Origin: Tessaracoccus bendigoensis DSM 12906
GTDB taxonomy: Bacteria > Actinomycetota > Actinomycetes > Propionibacteriales > Propionibacteriaceae
NCBI RefSeq assembly: GCF_900141915.1
Contig: NZ_FQZG01000023.1
Span: forward strand, 1-55,551
Length of the DNA stretch: 55,551 nt
Direction of reading: 5' to 3'
In this document: piece by piece, positions 25,233-33,770 of the stretch
Position numbering within the stretch: position 1 is the first letter of the stretch
How the letters are laid out: the number at the start of each line of letters is the position of its first letter
Notes under the pieces: model-generated
The model's input: only the letters and a program-made list of their open reading frames with translations
What the model was told of the DNA's origin: nothing
The model's database searches: none
Made by a program: the position numbers and the translations under genes

Positions 25233-27641
25233 ATGAAGAGTCAAACCACGGTCCTGGAGGCCGGTGGCCTGCACTGGGCCACCTCGGAATCAGTGATCGA
25301 GAAGACGTTACTAGGGGTACCCGGCGTGCTGGCCGTCGAGGCCAGCGCTGTCTCCCAGACCGCGACGGTCACCTACGACCCGAACCAGACCTCGGTCGCC
25401 CAACTGGTCGGCTGGGTCAACGACTGCGGCTATCACTGCACCGGTCAGTCGGTACCGGGCCACATCTGCCACCCCATGACGGAACCAGTCCCGACCGACC
25501 CCCACATCGGCCACGAAATGCACACCGGCCACGGGGGCGGTGAGGATGAGGCTGGCGGGTCCGCGCAGGCGGTGATGGGCCACGGCGGGCACGGTGGGTC
25601 GATGGTGGACATGGTGCGCGACATGCGCAACCGGCTCCTGGTCGCCGCGGTCCTGTCGGTGGTCATCTTGTTCTGGTCGCCGATCGGGCGAGAGGTCCTG
25701 GGGTTCACCGTGCCGGCACCCTTCGGGCTGCGCGACGACGTCTTCTCGCTGATCTTGTCCCTTCCGGTGGTGTTCTACTCGGCGTGGATCTTCTTCGACG
25801 GCGCCTTCCGGGCGCTCCGCGCGAGAACGCTGGACATGATGGTCCTGGTGGCGGTCGGGGTCGGGGCGGGCTGGTTGTACAGCCTGGTGGTCACGTTCAC
25901 CGGCGGGGGTGAGGTCTTCTACGAAGCCGCCACGGTCCTGACCACCTTCGTCCTGCTCGGGCACTGGCTGGAGATGCGGGCTCGTGGCGGCGCGACCGAC
26001 GCTGTGCGGACGCTGCTCGAACTCGCGCCCTCCCAGGCAGTCGTGCTCCGGGACGGTCAGCCCGTGGAGGTCCCGACCTCCGAAGTCGTCACCGGTGACC
26101 TGCTACTGGTACGGCCGGGGGCGAAGATCCCAGTCGATGCGGTGGTGGAGGAGGGGGAGTCCGAAGTCGACGAGTCGATGGTGACGGGAGAGTCCATGCC
26201 GGTGGAGAAGGCGCCCGGCGCGGACGTGATCGGTGCCTCGATCAACACCACCGGCACCTTGCGTGTCCGCGCCGCGAGAGTCGGCGCGGACACCGCGTTG
26301 GCGCAGATCGTCAAGATGGTTCAGGAGGCCCAGAACTCCAAGGCCCCGGGCCAGCGCCTGGCCGACCGGGCCGCGTTCTGGCTGGTGTTCGTCGCCCTCA
26401 TCGGGGGCACCGTCACCTTCGCGGTATGGATGCTCGCCGGCGTCGGCGTGGCACAGGCGATGCTCTTCGCCATCACCGTCGTGGTGATCACATGCCCCGA
26501 CGCTCTCGGTCTGGCGACCCCGACTGCGATCATGGTCGGTACCGGGATGGGCGCCAAGCGGGGAGTGTTGTTCAAGAACGCCACCGCCCTCGAGGGGATG
26601 GCGAGGATCGACACGGTGGTGATGGACAAGACGGGCACCCTGACCAAGGGGGAGCCTGAGGTCACCGACGTTGTCGCGGCGGGGATGGGCGAGGATGAGA
26701 TGCTGGCCTTGGTCGCTGCCGTCGAACGTGAGTCTGAGCACCCCCTGGCCCGCGCCATCGACCGCCGAGCCGCCGAGCGCGGCGTGCCCGTGCTCTCCGT
26801 GAGCGAGTTCCTCAACGTCCCGGGCCACGGCGCAACCGCCACCGTCGACGGGCGACGTGTCCTGGTGGGAAACCTCCGCCTGATGGTCCGGGAGAACGTC
26901 GACCTCGGCGACCTGGCCGTGAGCCGTGACGAGTTGGCCGCATCGGGGCGCACCGCGGTGCTCGTCGCGGTGGATGGGCGCGCGGTTGGTGTCATCGCAT
27001 TGGCCGACGCCGCGCGGGACACTGCTGCTGCCGCTGTCGCCGCCCTGCACGAGTCCGGGATCGAGGTCGTCATGCTGACCGGCGACAACGAGGCCACCGC
27101 TCTACGTATCGCTGACCAGCTCGGCATCGACACCGTCATCGCCGAGGTTCTGCCCGGGGACAAGGCGAACAAGATCGCCGAGTTGCAGCAGGCCGGGAAG
27201 ACGGTCGCGATGGTGGGTGATGGCGTCAACGACGCGCCTGCGTTGGCCCAGGCCGACATCGGTATCGCGATTGGTGCCGGGACGGACGTGGCAATCGAGA
27301 CCGCGGATATCGTCCTGATGCGCTCGGACCCTTTGGATGTCTCCGTCGCACTGCGCATCGGCAAGGGAACCGTACGCAAGGAGCGTCAGAACCTGGCCTG
27401 GGCCATCGGTTACAACGTCCTCGCGCTGCCGATCGCCGCCGGGGTGTTTTACCCCGCTTTCGGCCTGATGCTGCGCCCAGAGATCGCCGCCCTGTCGATG
27501 TCGGGCTCCACGGTCATCGTCACCGTCAATGCCCTGCTGCTCAAACAGCTCAGGCTGCCCGCGCAGCAGGCCCCGGCCGCGCCGCAAGGCCAGGTCCGGG
27601 AGCCGGAGCCCACCGCTCCAGTGCCGTCCGGCATCCGCTGA
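25233..27641 (+). CDS. P1B-type ATPase with an unusual CPD metal-site motif (CopB-like)
   Basis: The 802-residue pump has an N-terminal HMA-like fold that lost its CxxC (GLHWATSES in place of GMxCxxC), then a His/Met-rich stretch (about residues 78-124, with [13 protein letters not shown] and [10 protein letters not shown]), eight membrane helices, TGES, the helix-6 motif CPD at 421-423 where CPC or CPH is usual, DKTGT with Asp465, SEHPLA, TGDN and [10 protein letters not shown]. The His-rich N-terminus resembles CPH-type CopB (P1B-3). CPH to CPD needs one base change (CAC to GAC; codon at 26499-26501). It lies behind the GAPDH gene in the CsoR-controlled block. Metal specificity is open: Cu, Ag or another ion. 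Confidence 0.88.
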   Translation: MKSQTTVLEAGGLHWATSESVIEKTLLGVPGVLAVEASAVSQTATVTYDPNQTSVAQLVGWVNDCGYHCTGQSVPGHICHPMTEPVPTDPHIGHEMHTGHGGGEDEAGGSAQAVMGHGGHGGSMVDMVRDMRNRLLVAAVLSVVILFWSPIGREVLGFTVPAPFGLRDDVFSLILSLPVVFYSAWIFFDGAFRALRARTLDMMVLVAVGVGAGWLYSLVVTFTGGGEVFYEAATVLTTFVLLGHWLEMRARGGATDAVRTLLELAPSQAVVLRDGQPVEVPTSEVVTGDLLLVRPGAKIPVDAVVEEGESEVDESMVTGESMPVEKAPGADVIGASINTTGTLRVRAARVGADTALAQIVKMVQEAQNSKAPGQRLADRAAFWLVFVALIGGTVTFAVWMLAGVGVAQAMLFAITVVVITCPDALGLATPTAIMVGTGMGAKRGVLFKNATALEGMARIDTVVMDKTGTLTKGEPEVTDVVAAGMGEDEMLALVAAVERESEHPLARAIDRRAAERGVPVLSVSEFLNVPGHGATATVDGRRVLVGNLRLMVRENVDLGDLAVSRDELAASGRTAVLVAVDGRAVGVIALADAARDTAAAAVAALHESGIEVVMLTGDNEATALRIADQLGIDTVIAEVLPGDKANKIAELQQAGKTVAMVGDGVNDAPALAQADIGIAIGAGTDVAIETADIVLMRSDPLDVSVALRIGKGTVRKERQNLAWAIGYNVLALPIAAGVFYPAFGLMLRPEIAALSMSGSTVIVTVNALLLKQLRLPAQQAPAAPQGQVREPEPTAPVPSGIR

Positions 27642-27647
27642 CCGGGG

Positions 27648-28688
27648 GTGGGCGTGGACGTCCCTGTTGGCCTCACCGCTTCGGCGACCGGAGCGGTGGC
27701 CGAAGAAACCCGGCGGCCGAAGGCGTTGCGGATGCTGTGGATCACAGCGGCCTGGGGGGCGTGCTTCGTGGCGATCGAGTGGGGGCTTCGCGACGCGCCC
27801 CTGCTGTGGTTCGCCGCGTTGCGGGCCCTCATCGCCGGGGCGGCCCTGTTGGCCCTCGGCGCCGCCTGGCACCGCCCTGTCCCCCGTGGCTGGCGCGCCT
27901 GGGGACTCATCACGGTCCTAGGCCTGGTCAACGTCACAGTGGCATTCGCCGCGATGTTCGGCGGGGTCGCCGGCGGCGCGACCGGGACCGCCGCGGTGCT
28001 AGCCAACGCCCAGCCCCTGCTGATCCTCCTCCCCGCCTGGTATTTCTACGGCGAGAGGCTCTCCCCCCGGACTTCGGCCGCCCTGGTCGTCGGCTTCGCC
28101 GGGCTGGTCGCCGTTGCGCTGCCCGGTGGCGGGGGCAGCGGGGCGGCATTGTCGCTCCTGTCAGCCGCCGCCGTGACCGCCGGCACCCTGCTCTCCCGGC
28201 GGCTGACCGGGCTGGATCTGGTCACGGCCACCGCGTGGCACCTGCTGATTGGCGCGGCTGGACTGATGATGCTCGCCGCGGCCGTGGAGGGCTCGCCGGT
28301 GATCCTATGGAGTCCCCGCTTCACCCTCTCGCTGGCGTTCCTGGCCCTGGTTGGTACCGCAGCGACGACCGTGGCGTGGTTCGCCGAGGCGCGCCGCAGC
28401 CGGCTCGACACGTTGACGGCGTGGACGTTCCTGACTCCGGTCCTTGGTATCGCGTTGGCCTCCGTCGCACTGGGCGAGCGACCGGGCGGATGGACCGCCG
28501 TCGGGCTCCTCGCTGTGCTGGCGGCCATGTGGATCGCTCTTCGACCACCCGCCGGGCCCCCACGCACCCGACGGCTGTCGGCCCCGCCGACTGGTGAGCC
28601 ACACGGCCAGTCACCTGAGCAACGAGTAGGACCCGGACAGGGTGCAGTGAAGATCCGCCCACCTGGCCGGGTCTTGTCGGGATCTTGA
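27648..28688 (+). CDS. EamA/DMT-family membrane transporter
   Basis: The 346-residue protein starts at GTG 27648 and has ten predicted membrane helices in two EamA halves, each with the family pattern (for instance [21 protein letters not shown] at the first helix pair and GERLSPRT after helix 4, GERPGG after helix 9). These proteins export or import small metabolites. The last 50 residues after helix 10 are low-complexity and run into the direct repeat; the end VLSGS is shared with the unrelated permease at 23421, so the C-terminus seems patched by the duplication. It follows the CPD ATPase by 6 bp. Substrate unknown. Confidence 0.8.
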   Translation: MGVDVPVGLTASATGAVAEETRRPKALRMLWITAAWGACFVAIEWGLRDAPLLWFAALRALIAGAALLALGAAWHRPVPRGWRAWGLITVLGLVNVTVAFAAMFGGVAGGATGTAAVLANAQPLLILLPAWYFYGERLSPRTSAALVVGFAGLVAVALPGGGGSGAALSLLSAAAVTAGTLLSRRLTGLDLVTATAWHLLIGAAGLMMLAAAVEGSPVILWSPRFTLSLAFLALVGTAATTVAWFAEARRSRLDTLTAWTFLTPVLGIALASVALGERPGGWTAVGLLAVLAAMWIALRPPAGPPRTRRLSAPPTGEPHGQSPEQRVGPGQGAVKIRPPGRVLSGS

Positions 28689-28728
28689 CCACACCCAGAC
28701 CGGTTCCCGACATCGCCGGGGGCACCAT
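28674..28728 (+). promoter_or_regulatory. Response-regulator-type promoter of the second copZ-like gene
   Basis: TTGTCG (28674-28679) and TTGACC (28685-28690) have an 11-bp period; CACCAT (28723-28728) follows 38 bp after the second repeat. Confidence 0.6.
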
Positions 28729-28774
28729 CGACCTGGACACGCGAAACCGACCAGAGAAGAGAGGGTGATTCGAC

Positions 28775-29089
28775 GTGGCGACGATGACACAGGCCATTTA
28801 CGGGGTGCGCGGGCTCAGCTGCTGGCGCTGCATGATCAGCGCTGTGGACGCGGTCCGGGCCTTGCCCGGGGTGCACACCGTCGGCATGGATTTGGAGCCG
28901 CACGGCGAGTCGCTGTTGACGCTGGCGCCGGCCGGCGCCGTGACCAGCTCGCAGGTCCGAGCCACCCTCGACCGCTCCGGGTTCGAACTGACCCGACGCC
29001 GGCGCCGCCCCCGACCCGGGTCCCGCCACCGACTTGCCCTCACCACAGTCCCTGTGGACGACGGCCGGGAAATCTTGACCGAAGCCTGA
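28775..29089 (+). CDS. Heavy-metal-associated (CopZ-like) protein, second copy
   Basis: The 104-residue protein starts with GTG and carries the same HMA core ([16 protein letters not shown]) as the copy at 23508. It differs at a few residues (GMDL for ALDL; SSQ for CDQ) and has a longer tail that reads over the shared promoter ([11 protein letters not shown]), so its stop overlaps the operator region of copA. It should deliver copper to the CopA fusion encoded next. Confidence 0.85.
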   Translation: MATMTQAIYGVRGLSCWRCMISAVDAVRALPGVHTVGMDLEPHGESLLTLAPAGAVTSSQVRATLDRSGFELTRRRRRPRPGSRHRLALTTVPVDDGREILTEA

Positions 29090-29129
29090 CCCCCTCTGGG
29101 TCATTTCCGAACCTTCCTGGGTCTACCCT
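29075..29129 (+). promoter_or_regulatory. Response-regulator-type promoter of copA
   Basis: TTGACC (29075-29080) and CTGACC (29086-29091) have an 11-bp period; TACCCT (29124-29129) follows 38 bp after the second repeat. Confidence 0.72.
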
Positions 29130-29133
29130 CGAG

Positions 29134-29153
29134 TTATACCCCCCCAGGGTAAT
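29134..29153. promoter_or_regulatory. CsoR-type operator of copA
   Basis: TTATACCCCCCCAGGGTAAT lies four bases after the -10 and just before the copA leader. The csoR gene follows copA by 27 bp, so autoregulation is expected. Confidence 0.75.
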
Positions 29154-29184
29154 GGGTGGGAGTCGAGAAGAAGTGGAGATTGTG

Positions 29185-31983
29185 ATGCTCTGGCTGGTCA
29201 TAGGTGGGGCGGTGGTCCTGACCGGGCTGCTGTTGTGGTTCTTCTTTGGCCCGAAACGGGCCGGGAAAGTCCGCATCGAGGACGGTGTTCAGGTGATCGA
29301 TGTGACCGTCGACGGCGGCTACAACCCCGGCGTGATCGACGGGGTGCGTCCCGGGATGCCGGTGCGGATCATGTTCGACCGCCGAGAGGGCGGTGAGTGC
29401 ACCTCGCGAGTTGTGATGTCGGACTTCAAGGTCAACGCGAGCCTTCCCGCGTACCGCACCACCGCCGTCGAGTTCACGCCCACGGAGGCCGGCGAGTTCC
29501 GCTTCGCATGCGGCATGAACATGGTCTCCGGTCTGATCCGCGTCACCGGCGACCCCCACACCGCACCCACCCCCACCACCGCACCGGAGCATCATGCGCA
29601 GACGACCGCCTCCCCGGCGGCGACGGGTCTGTCGACCGACGGCGCCGATGACGATGAGGCGGAGCGGGCCGCGGAGATCGGGGACCTGACCCGGCGGGTG
29701 ACCATCGGCGCGATCCTCACAGCCCCGGCGCTGATCGCGGTGATGGCCGTCGAACTGTTCGGCGCCACCTGGGTGCCTGAGATCTTGATGAGTCCCTGGC
29801 TGCAGTTGGCGTTGATTGCGCCGGTGATGCTGTGGTCGGGGTGGCCGATCCACCGCGTCGGGTGGCGGGCCTTGTCGCACCGCACCGCGGACATGAACTC
29901 GCTGATCACGCTGGGCACTGTCGCGGCGTTCGGTTACAGCCTGGTGGTCACCTTCGCCCCCGGCCTCCTGCCTGAGGAGTTGCGGCAGGTGTACTTCGAA
30001 GCCGTCGGTGTGATCATCACGTTGATCCTGCTCGGCCGGCTCCTGGAAACCAAAGCCAAGGCCGGCACCGGTGAGGCCATCCGCAAACTGATCGGCCTCC
30101 AGCCCCGCACCGCCCGGGTCCTGCGCGACGACACCGAACTGGAGATCCCGGTCGAGGACGTCGTCGTCGGCGATGTGATCGTGATCCGTCCCGGGGAGAA
30201 GATGCCCGTCGACGGTGAAGTGATCCACGGATCCTCCGCGGTCGACGAGTCGATGGTGACCGGCGAATCCATCCCTGCGGCCAAGACCGTCGGCGACACC
30301 ATCATCGGCGCCACCATCAACGCCACCGGGGCACTGCGATATGTCGCCACCAAGGTCGGCTCCGACACCATGCTCGCCCAGATCATCAAACTGGTCCGTG
30401 AGGCCCAGGGCTCGAAGGCCCCCATCCAACGGCTCGTGGACAAGGTCTCCAGCTACTTCGTCCCGGTCGTGATCATCATCGCGGTGTGGACGCTGGCGAT
30501 CTGGCTGCTGGTGGGTCCCCCGCCGGTGTTCGTGTTCGCGCTCGTCGCCGCGGTCTCGGTCCTGATCATCGCCTGCCCCTGCGCCTTGGGGCTCGCGACC
30601 CCGATGTCGATCACCGTGGGCACCGGCAAGGGAGCCGAACACGGCATCCTGATCCGCTCCGCTGAAGCACTGGAAACCGCGCACAAGCTTGACGCGATCA
30701 TCCTCGATAAGACCGGCACCATCACCAAGGGTGTACCGACCCTCACCGACGTCGCCACCGTGGCAGCGTTCGATGAGAACCAGCTCCTCGGCTGGGTCGC
30801 CGCTATCGAGAACAGCTCCGAGCACCCCCTGGCGGCGGCGATCGTGACCGGCGCCACCGACCGCGGTCTCACCCTGGGCGAGGTCACTGACTTCGACTCG
30901 GTCACCGGGCAAGGCGTCCGCGGCCACGTCGACGGCCACGACGTCCTGGTCGGCAACCGGCGACTTCTCGACGAAAATGGCATCAGTACCGACACGCTGC
31001 AGCCGCTGCATGACGCGCTCGCAGCAGGGGGCAAGACGCCGATGCTGGTGGCCGTCGACGGGCTCCCCGCGGGAATCGTGGCGGTCGCCGACACCATCAA
31101 GGACGGCTCCCCGGCCGCGGTCGCGGCCCTCCAGGCACGCGGCATCGAGGTCATCATGATGACTGGCGACAACCGGGCAACCGCCGCCGCGATCGCCTCC
31201 CAGGTCGGGATCCGTCGCGTGGTCGCCGAAGTGATGCCCGCCCACAAGGCCGCCGAAGTCCGACGCCTCCAGGACGAAGGCAAAATCGTCGGAATGGTCG
31301 GCGACGGCATCAACGACGCCCCCGCCCTCGCGCAGGCAGACGTCGGCTCCGCGATCGGCACCGGCACCGACGTGGCCATCGAATCCTCCGACATCACCCT
31401 GATCTCCGGCGCCCTGTCAGGGGTGGTCACCGCCGTTGACCTGTCGCGGGCCACTATGCGCAACATCAAACAGAACCTGGTGTTCGCGTTCCTGTACAAC
31501 ACCCTCGGCATCCCCATCGCCGCAGGTTTGCTCTACCCCGTCTTCGGGATCCTGCTCAGCCCCATGGTCGCCGCCGCAGCCATGGCCCTGTCCTCACTGT
31601 CGGTGGTCACCAACGCCAACCGGCTCCGCCGCTGGGCACCACACCCCATCGACCAGACCCCCACCCCCGTCACCCCCGTCACCCCCGTCACCCCCGTCGT
31701 CGAAATCGGCGGCGAAACCCCCACCACCCAGCACCACACCACCGGAAAGGACACCCCCATGTTCGGCAAGAAGACCACCGCCACCGCCCAGATCGATCCC
31801 GTCTGCGGAATGAAGGTCAAGCCCGCCACCGCGGCCGCCACCCGCACCATCGGCGAGACCACGATCTACTTCTGCTCCACCCACTGCGCCGAAGCCTTCG
31901 ACGCCGACCCCGCCCGCTACGGACACCCCCACACCGACGGCGAGCACCACCACGAGCCCACCCCCGCCCCGCACCACCACTAG
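29185..31983 (+). CDS. copA: Copper P1B-1 ATPase fused to a cupredoxin domain and a YHS domain
   Basis: The 932-residue protein starts at ATG 29185 after GGAG. It has an N-terminal membrane anchor (1-20), a cupredoxin-like domain (about 28-121) with likely copper ligands Cys72, Cys109, Met111 and Met113 (FRFACGMNM), a His-containing linker, eight membrane helices with the CPC motif (464-466) typical of Cu(I) export, TGES, DKTGT (Asp508), SEHPLA, TGDN and [10 protein letters not shown]. After the last helix come a (PVT)n linker, a YHS domain (about 870-914, IDPVCGMKV and YFCSTHC) and a His-rich tail. There is no HMA domain; the CopZ-like proteins may take that part. An in-frame ATG at 31759 could also give the YHS part alone. 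Confidence 0.9.
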   Translation: MLWLVIGGAVVLTGLLLWFFFGPKRAGKVRIEDGVQVIDVTVDGGYNPGVIDGVRPGMPVRIMFDRREGGECTSRVVMSDFKVNASLPAYRTTAVEFTPTEAGEFRFACGMNMVSGLIRVTGDPHTAPTPTTAPEHHAQTTASPAATGLSTDGADDDEAERAAEIGDLTRRVTIGAILTAPALIAVMAVELFGATWVPEILMSPWLQLALIAPVMLWSGWPIHRVGWRALSHRTADMNSLITLGTVAAFGYSLVVTFAPGLLPEELRQVYFEAVGVIITLILLGRLLETKAKAGTGEAIRKLIGLQPRTARVLRDDTELEIPVEDVVVGDVIVIRPGEKMPVDGEVIHGSSAVDESMVTGESIPAAKTVGDTIIGATINATGALRYVATKVGSDTMLAQIIKLVREAQGSKAPIQRLVDKVSSYFVPVVIIIAVWTLAIWLLVGPPPVFVFALVAAVSVLIIACPCALGLATPMSITVGTGKGAEHGILIRSAEALETAHKLDAIILDKTGTITKGVPTLTDVATVAAFDENQLLGWVAAIENSSEHPLAAAIVTGATDRGLTLGEVTDFDSVTGQGVRGHVDGHDVLVGNRRLLDENGISTDTLQPLHDALAAGGKTPMLVAVDGLPAGIVAVADTIKDGSPAAVAALQARGIEVIMMTGDNRATAAAIASQVGIRRVVAEVMPAHKAAEVRRLQDEGKIVGMVGDGINDAPALAQADVGSAIGTGTDVAIESSDITLISGALSGVVTAVDLSRATMRNIKQNLVFAFLYNTLGIPIAAGLLYPVFGILLSPMVAAAAMALSSLSVVTNANRLRRWAPHPIDQTPTPVTPVTPVTPVVEIGGETPTTQHHTTGKDTPMFGKKTTATAQIDPVCGMKVKPATAAATRTIGETTIYFCSTHCAEAFDADPARYGHPHTDGEHHHEPTPAPHHH
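31759..31983 (+). other. Possible internal start: YHS domain made as a separate 74-residue protein
   Basis: Within copA, GGAAAGGA stands just before an in-frame ATG at 31759, from which the reading frame encodes a complete small YHS protein (MFGKKTT, then the Cys-Gly-Met YHS core and His tail). Many copper loci have such a protein as an independent gene. Confidence 0.45.
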
Positions 31984-32010
31984 GCGCCGTACCAGACCAG
32001 GTCCAGGACA

Positions 32011-32292
32011 ATGACCAGCAACCCACAGCGTCAGGAACTCATCGGCCAACTCGCGGTGATCGAAGGCCACATCCGTGGCATCGCCCGCATGGTCGACCAG
32101 GACGCCAACTGCCTCGAGATCCTCACCCAGACCTCAGCAGTCACCGGCTCGCTGCGCTCAGTCGCCCTGGACCTGGTCGGCAACCACCTCCGCCACTGCC
32201 TCACCCAGGCCATCGACTCCCCGGACCCCGCCTACCGGGACGCCAAGGTCGCCGAGGCCTCCACAGCCATCTCGCGCCTGGTCCGCAGCTGA
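32011..32292 (+). CDS. csoR: CsoR-family copper-sensing repressor
   Basis: The 93-residue protein has the all-helical CsoR/RcnR fold. Its metal ligands Cys34 (DANCLEIL), His59 and Cys63 (GNHLRHCLTQA) have the same spacing as C36, H61 and C65 of mycobacterial CsoR, so Cu(I) is the expected signal. It should bind the three C/G-tract operators in the window and release them when copper binds. It follows copA by 27 bp and is likely co-transcribed. Confidence 0.9.
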   Translation: MTSNPQRQELIGQLAVIEGHIRGIARMVDQDANCLEILTQTSAVTGSLRSVALDLVGNHLRHCLTQAIDSPDPAYRDAKVAEASTAISRLVRS

Positions 32293-32299
32293 ACCGTTC

Positions 32300-32353
32300 T
32301 TGATCAGAGGTTGACCGGCCGCGGATCGGATCTGAATCCGGACCCCGCACAGT
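32300..32353 (+). promoter_or_regulatory. Response-regulator-type promoter of the DUF2933/PfkB/PaaK genes
   Basis: TTGATC (32300-32305) and TTGACC (32311-32316) have an 11-bp period; CACAGT (32348-32353) follows 37 bp after the second repeat. Confidence 0.65.
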
Positions 32354-32386
32354 GGAAGCAGCACCCGAACGAGAGGAACCCGGCTC

Positions 32387-32641
32387 ATGAGCCTCCACAG
32401 CCACCACCGCCCCACCGACACCGGCCCCGACGCCCCACCCGCGGCCACCGGCCCCGCCAAGCAGCACCAAGGCCATGGTGGCCACGTGTGGCACATGCTC
32501 CTGATGTGCCTACCGTTGATCGGCTTCGGGCTGTGGTCCCTGTTCAGCGGAGGCGGCGCAGGCGCCCTGATCGGAGGCCTCCTCTGCGCAGGCATGATGC
32601 TGCTCATGCACGGCCGCCCAGGCGCCGGGCACCGCCACTGA
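32387..32641 (+). CDS. Small His-rich membrane protein, DUF2933-like
   Basis: The 84-residue protein has a His-containing N-terminus (LHSHHRPT, KQHQGHGGH), a double hydrophobic stretch (about residues 36-72) with LLMCLPLIGFG and GMMLLMHG, and a His end (GHRH). DUF2933 proteins with this plan are common in copper and heavy-metal resistance loci; their mechanism is not known. It is the first gene after the promoter at 32300. Confidence 0.75.
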   Translation: MSLHSHHRPTDTGPDAPPAATGPAKQHQGHGGHVWHMLLMCLPLIGFGLWSLFSGGGAGALIGGLLCAGMMLLMHGRPGAGHRH

Positions 32642-32711
32642 CCCCTGGCCGCGGCGTAGGATCCGACCCCACCACAGAGACCCAGCGAACGCTGAAGGCA
32701 AGGGGGCATCA

Positions 32712-33770
32712 GTGACCAGAACCCACGGCATCCACCCGTCTGGCGACACGCACGCACGGCAACTGGACCTGCACACGGCATCTGTCCAGTCAGCCCACCC
32801 GTCCCAGGCGACCTCGCACGGAGGGCCTTCCCCGGTCATCGTGATCGGCGATCTCTGCATCGACCACAACACGGTGGGCAGGCAGGCCCTCGCCTCGACG
32901 TGGGGGTCACCGACGTTGTTCATCGCCCGGCACCTTCGGCTGGAGCATGGGCTGCGCCCCGTGGTCAGCGGCCCCTACGCCTCGGATCTGCTTCCTTTCC
33001 TCGACGAGTTCGCCTGCGACCGGGGACCCTCCGGCCAGCGCTCCTTGTCCTACAGGAACGTGGTCGAGCCGACCAGGCGAACCAGCAACGAGCGCGTCGC
33101 CGACCAGCAACGAGTCCAGTACTGGCGCCCCGCCGACCGCCCACTCCAGCCCATCGCGTGCCAGCCTCTTGGGGGGGCCTTCGACCTGCTCTACTTCTGC
33201 CCACTGGTCCCCGACCGTGATCGAACCGACGACATCGAGACCATCGCCGCGGCACGCCAGGACAGACCCCCCGTCCGCGTGCTCCTGGCCCAAGGCCTGA
33301 TGCGAACCAGCGGCCCCACGACCCACGACGTCTACCGGCAGGTGCTGCGTCGCGACATCGATGACGATGAGGCCGCGACGTGGTCCTGCTTCGACCTCGT
33401 CGTCTTCTCCGACGACGACCTGACCGACGCCCTCGCCAAGGCCACACGCTGGTCAGCAAACGACGCCGCGCGGGACACCGGCTTCGTGGTCACCCAAGGA
33501 CCACGCGGCGCCACCCTCTGCCACCACGGCACCGCAACACATATCCCGACGCAACCAGTCGCCGACGAACTGGCCCCAGTCGGAGCCGGCGACGTCTTCG
33601 GCGCCACCGTGGGACTCGAGTTCCACGCGGCATACGTTGCCGAAGGCATGGACCGATTCGGGGCACTGCTGCGAGCGGTGGCCAGGGCCACCGAAGCGGC
33701 CTCGACATACGTCGGCGCAGGTGGAACCCCTACTGTCCCGGAGCCCGTCATTGTTAGGGGCCGGCGATGA
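32712..33770 (+). CDS. PfkB-family (ribokinase-like) carbohydrate or nucleoside kinase, divergent
   Basis: The 352-residue protein starts at GTG 32712 after AAGGGGG. After a poorly ordered N-terminus (1-40) it has the ribokinase start VIVIGDLCIDHN and, near the C-terminus, the signature PVGAGDVFGATVG with the catalytic Asp294. The substrate lid area is not obviously like ribokinase, fructokinase or adenosine kinase. It phosphorylates an unknown sugar-like or nucleoside substrate. It overlaps the adenylate-forming enzyme gene by ATGA, and both follow the DUF2933 gene by only 70 bp, so they may belong to the metal regulon. Confidence 0.72.
   Translation: MTRTHGIHPSGDTHARQLDLHTASVQSAHPSQATSHGGPSPVIVIGDLCIDHNTVGRQALASTWGSPTLFIARHLRLEHGLRPVVSGPYASDLLPFLDEFACDRGPSGQRSLSYRNVVEPTRRTSNERVADQQRVQYWRPADRPLQPIACQPLGGAFDLLYFCPLVPDRDRTDDIETIAAARQDRPPVRVLLAQGLMRTSGPTTHDVYRQVLRRDIDDDEAATWSCFDLVVFSDDDLTDALAKATRWSANDAARDTGFVVTQGPRGATLCHHGTATHIPTQPVADELAPVGAGDVFGATVGLEFHAAYVAEGMDRFGALLRAVARATEAASTYVGAGGTPTVPEPVIVRGRR

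Larger units (their letters stand above)
28671..29215 (+). repeat. Second copy of the 540-bp direct repeat
   Basis: Matches 23404-23941. It contains the second CopZ-like gene with both promoters and runs into the intact copA. Since the downstream gene is intact here, this is probably the original copy. Confidence 0.9.

Noticed and set aside
31670-31705. Tandem repeat as a CRISPR-like or iteron array
   Set aside because: It is a 9-bp coding repeat for Pro-Val-Thr in the copA linker, without spacers.
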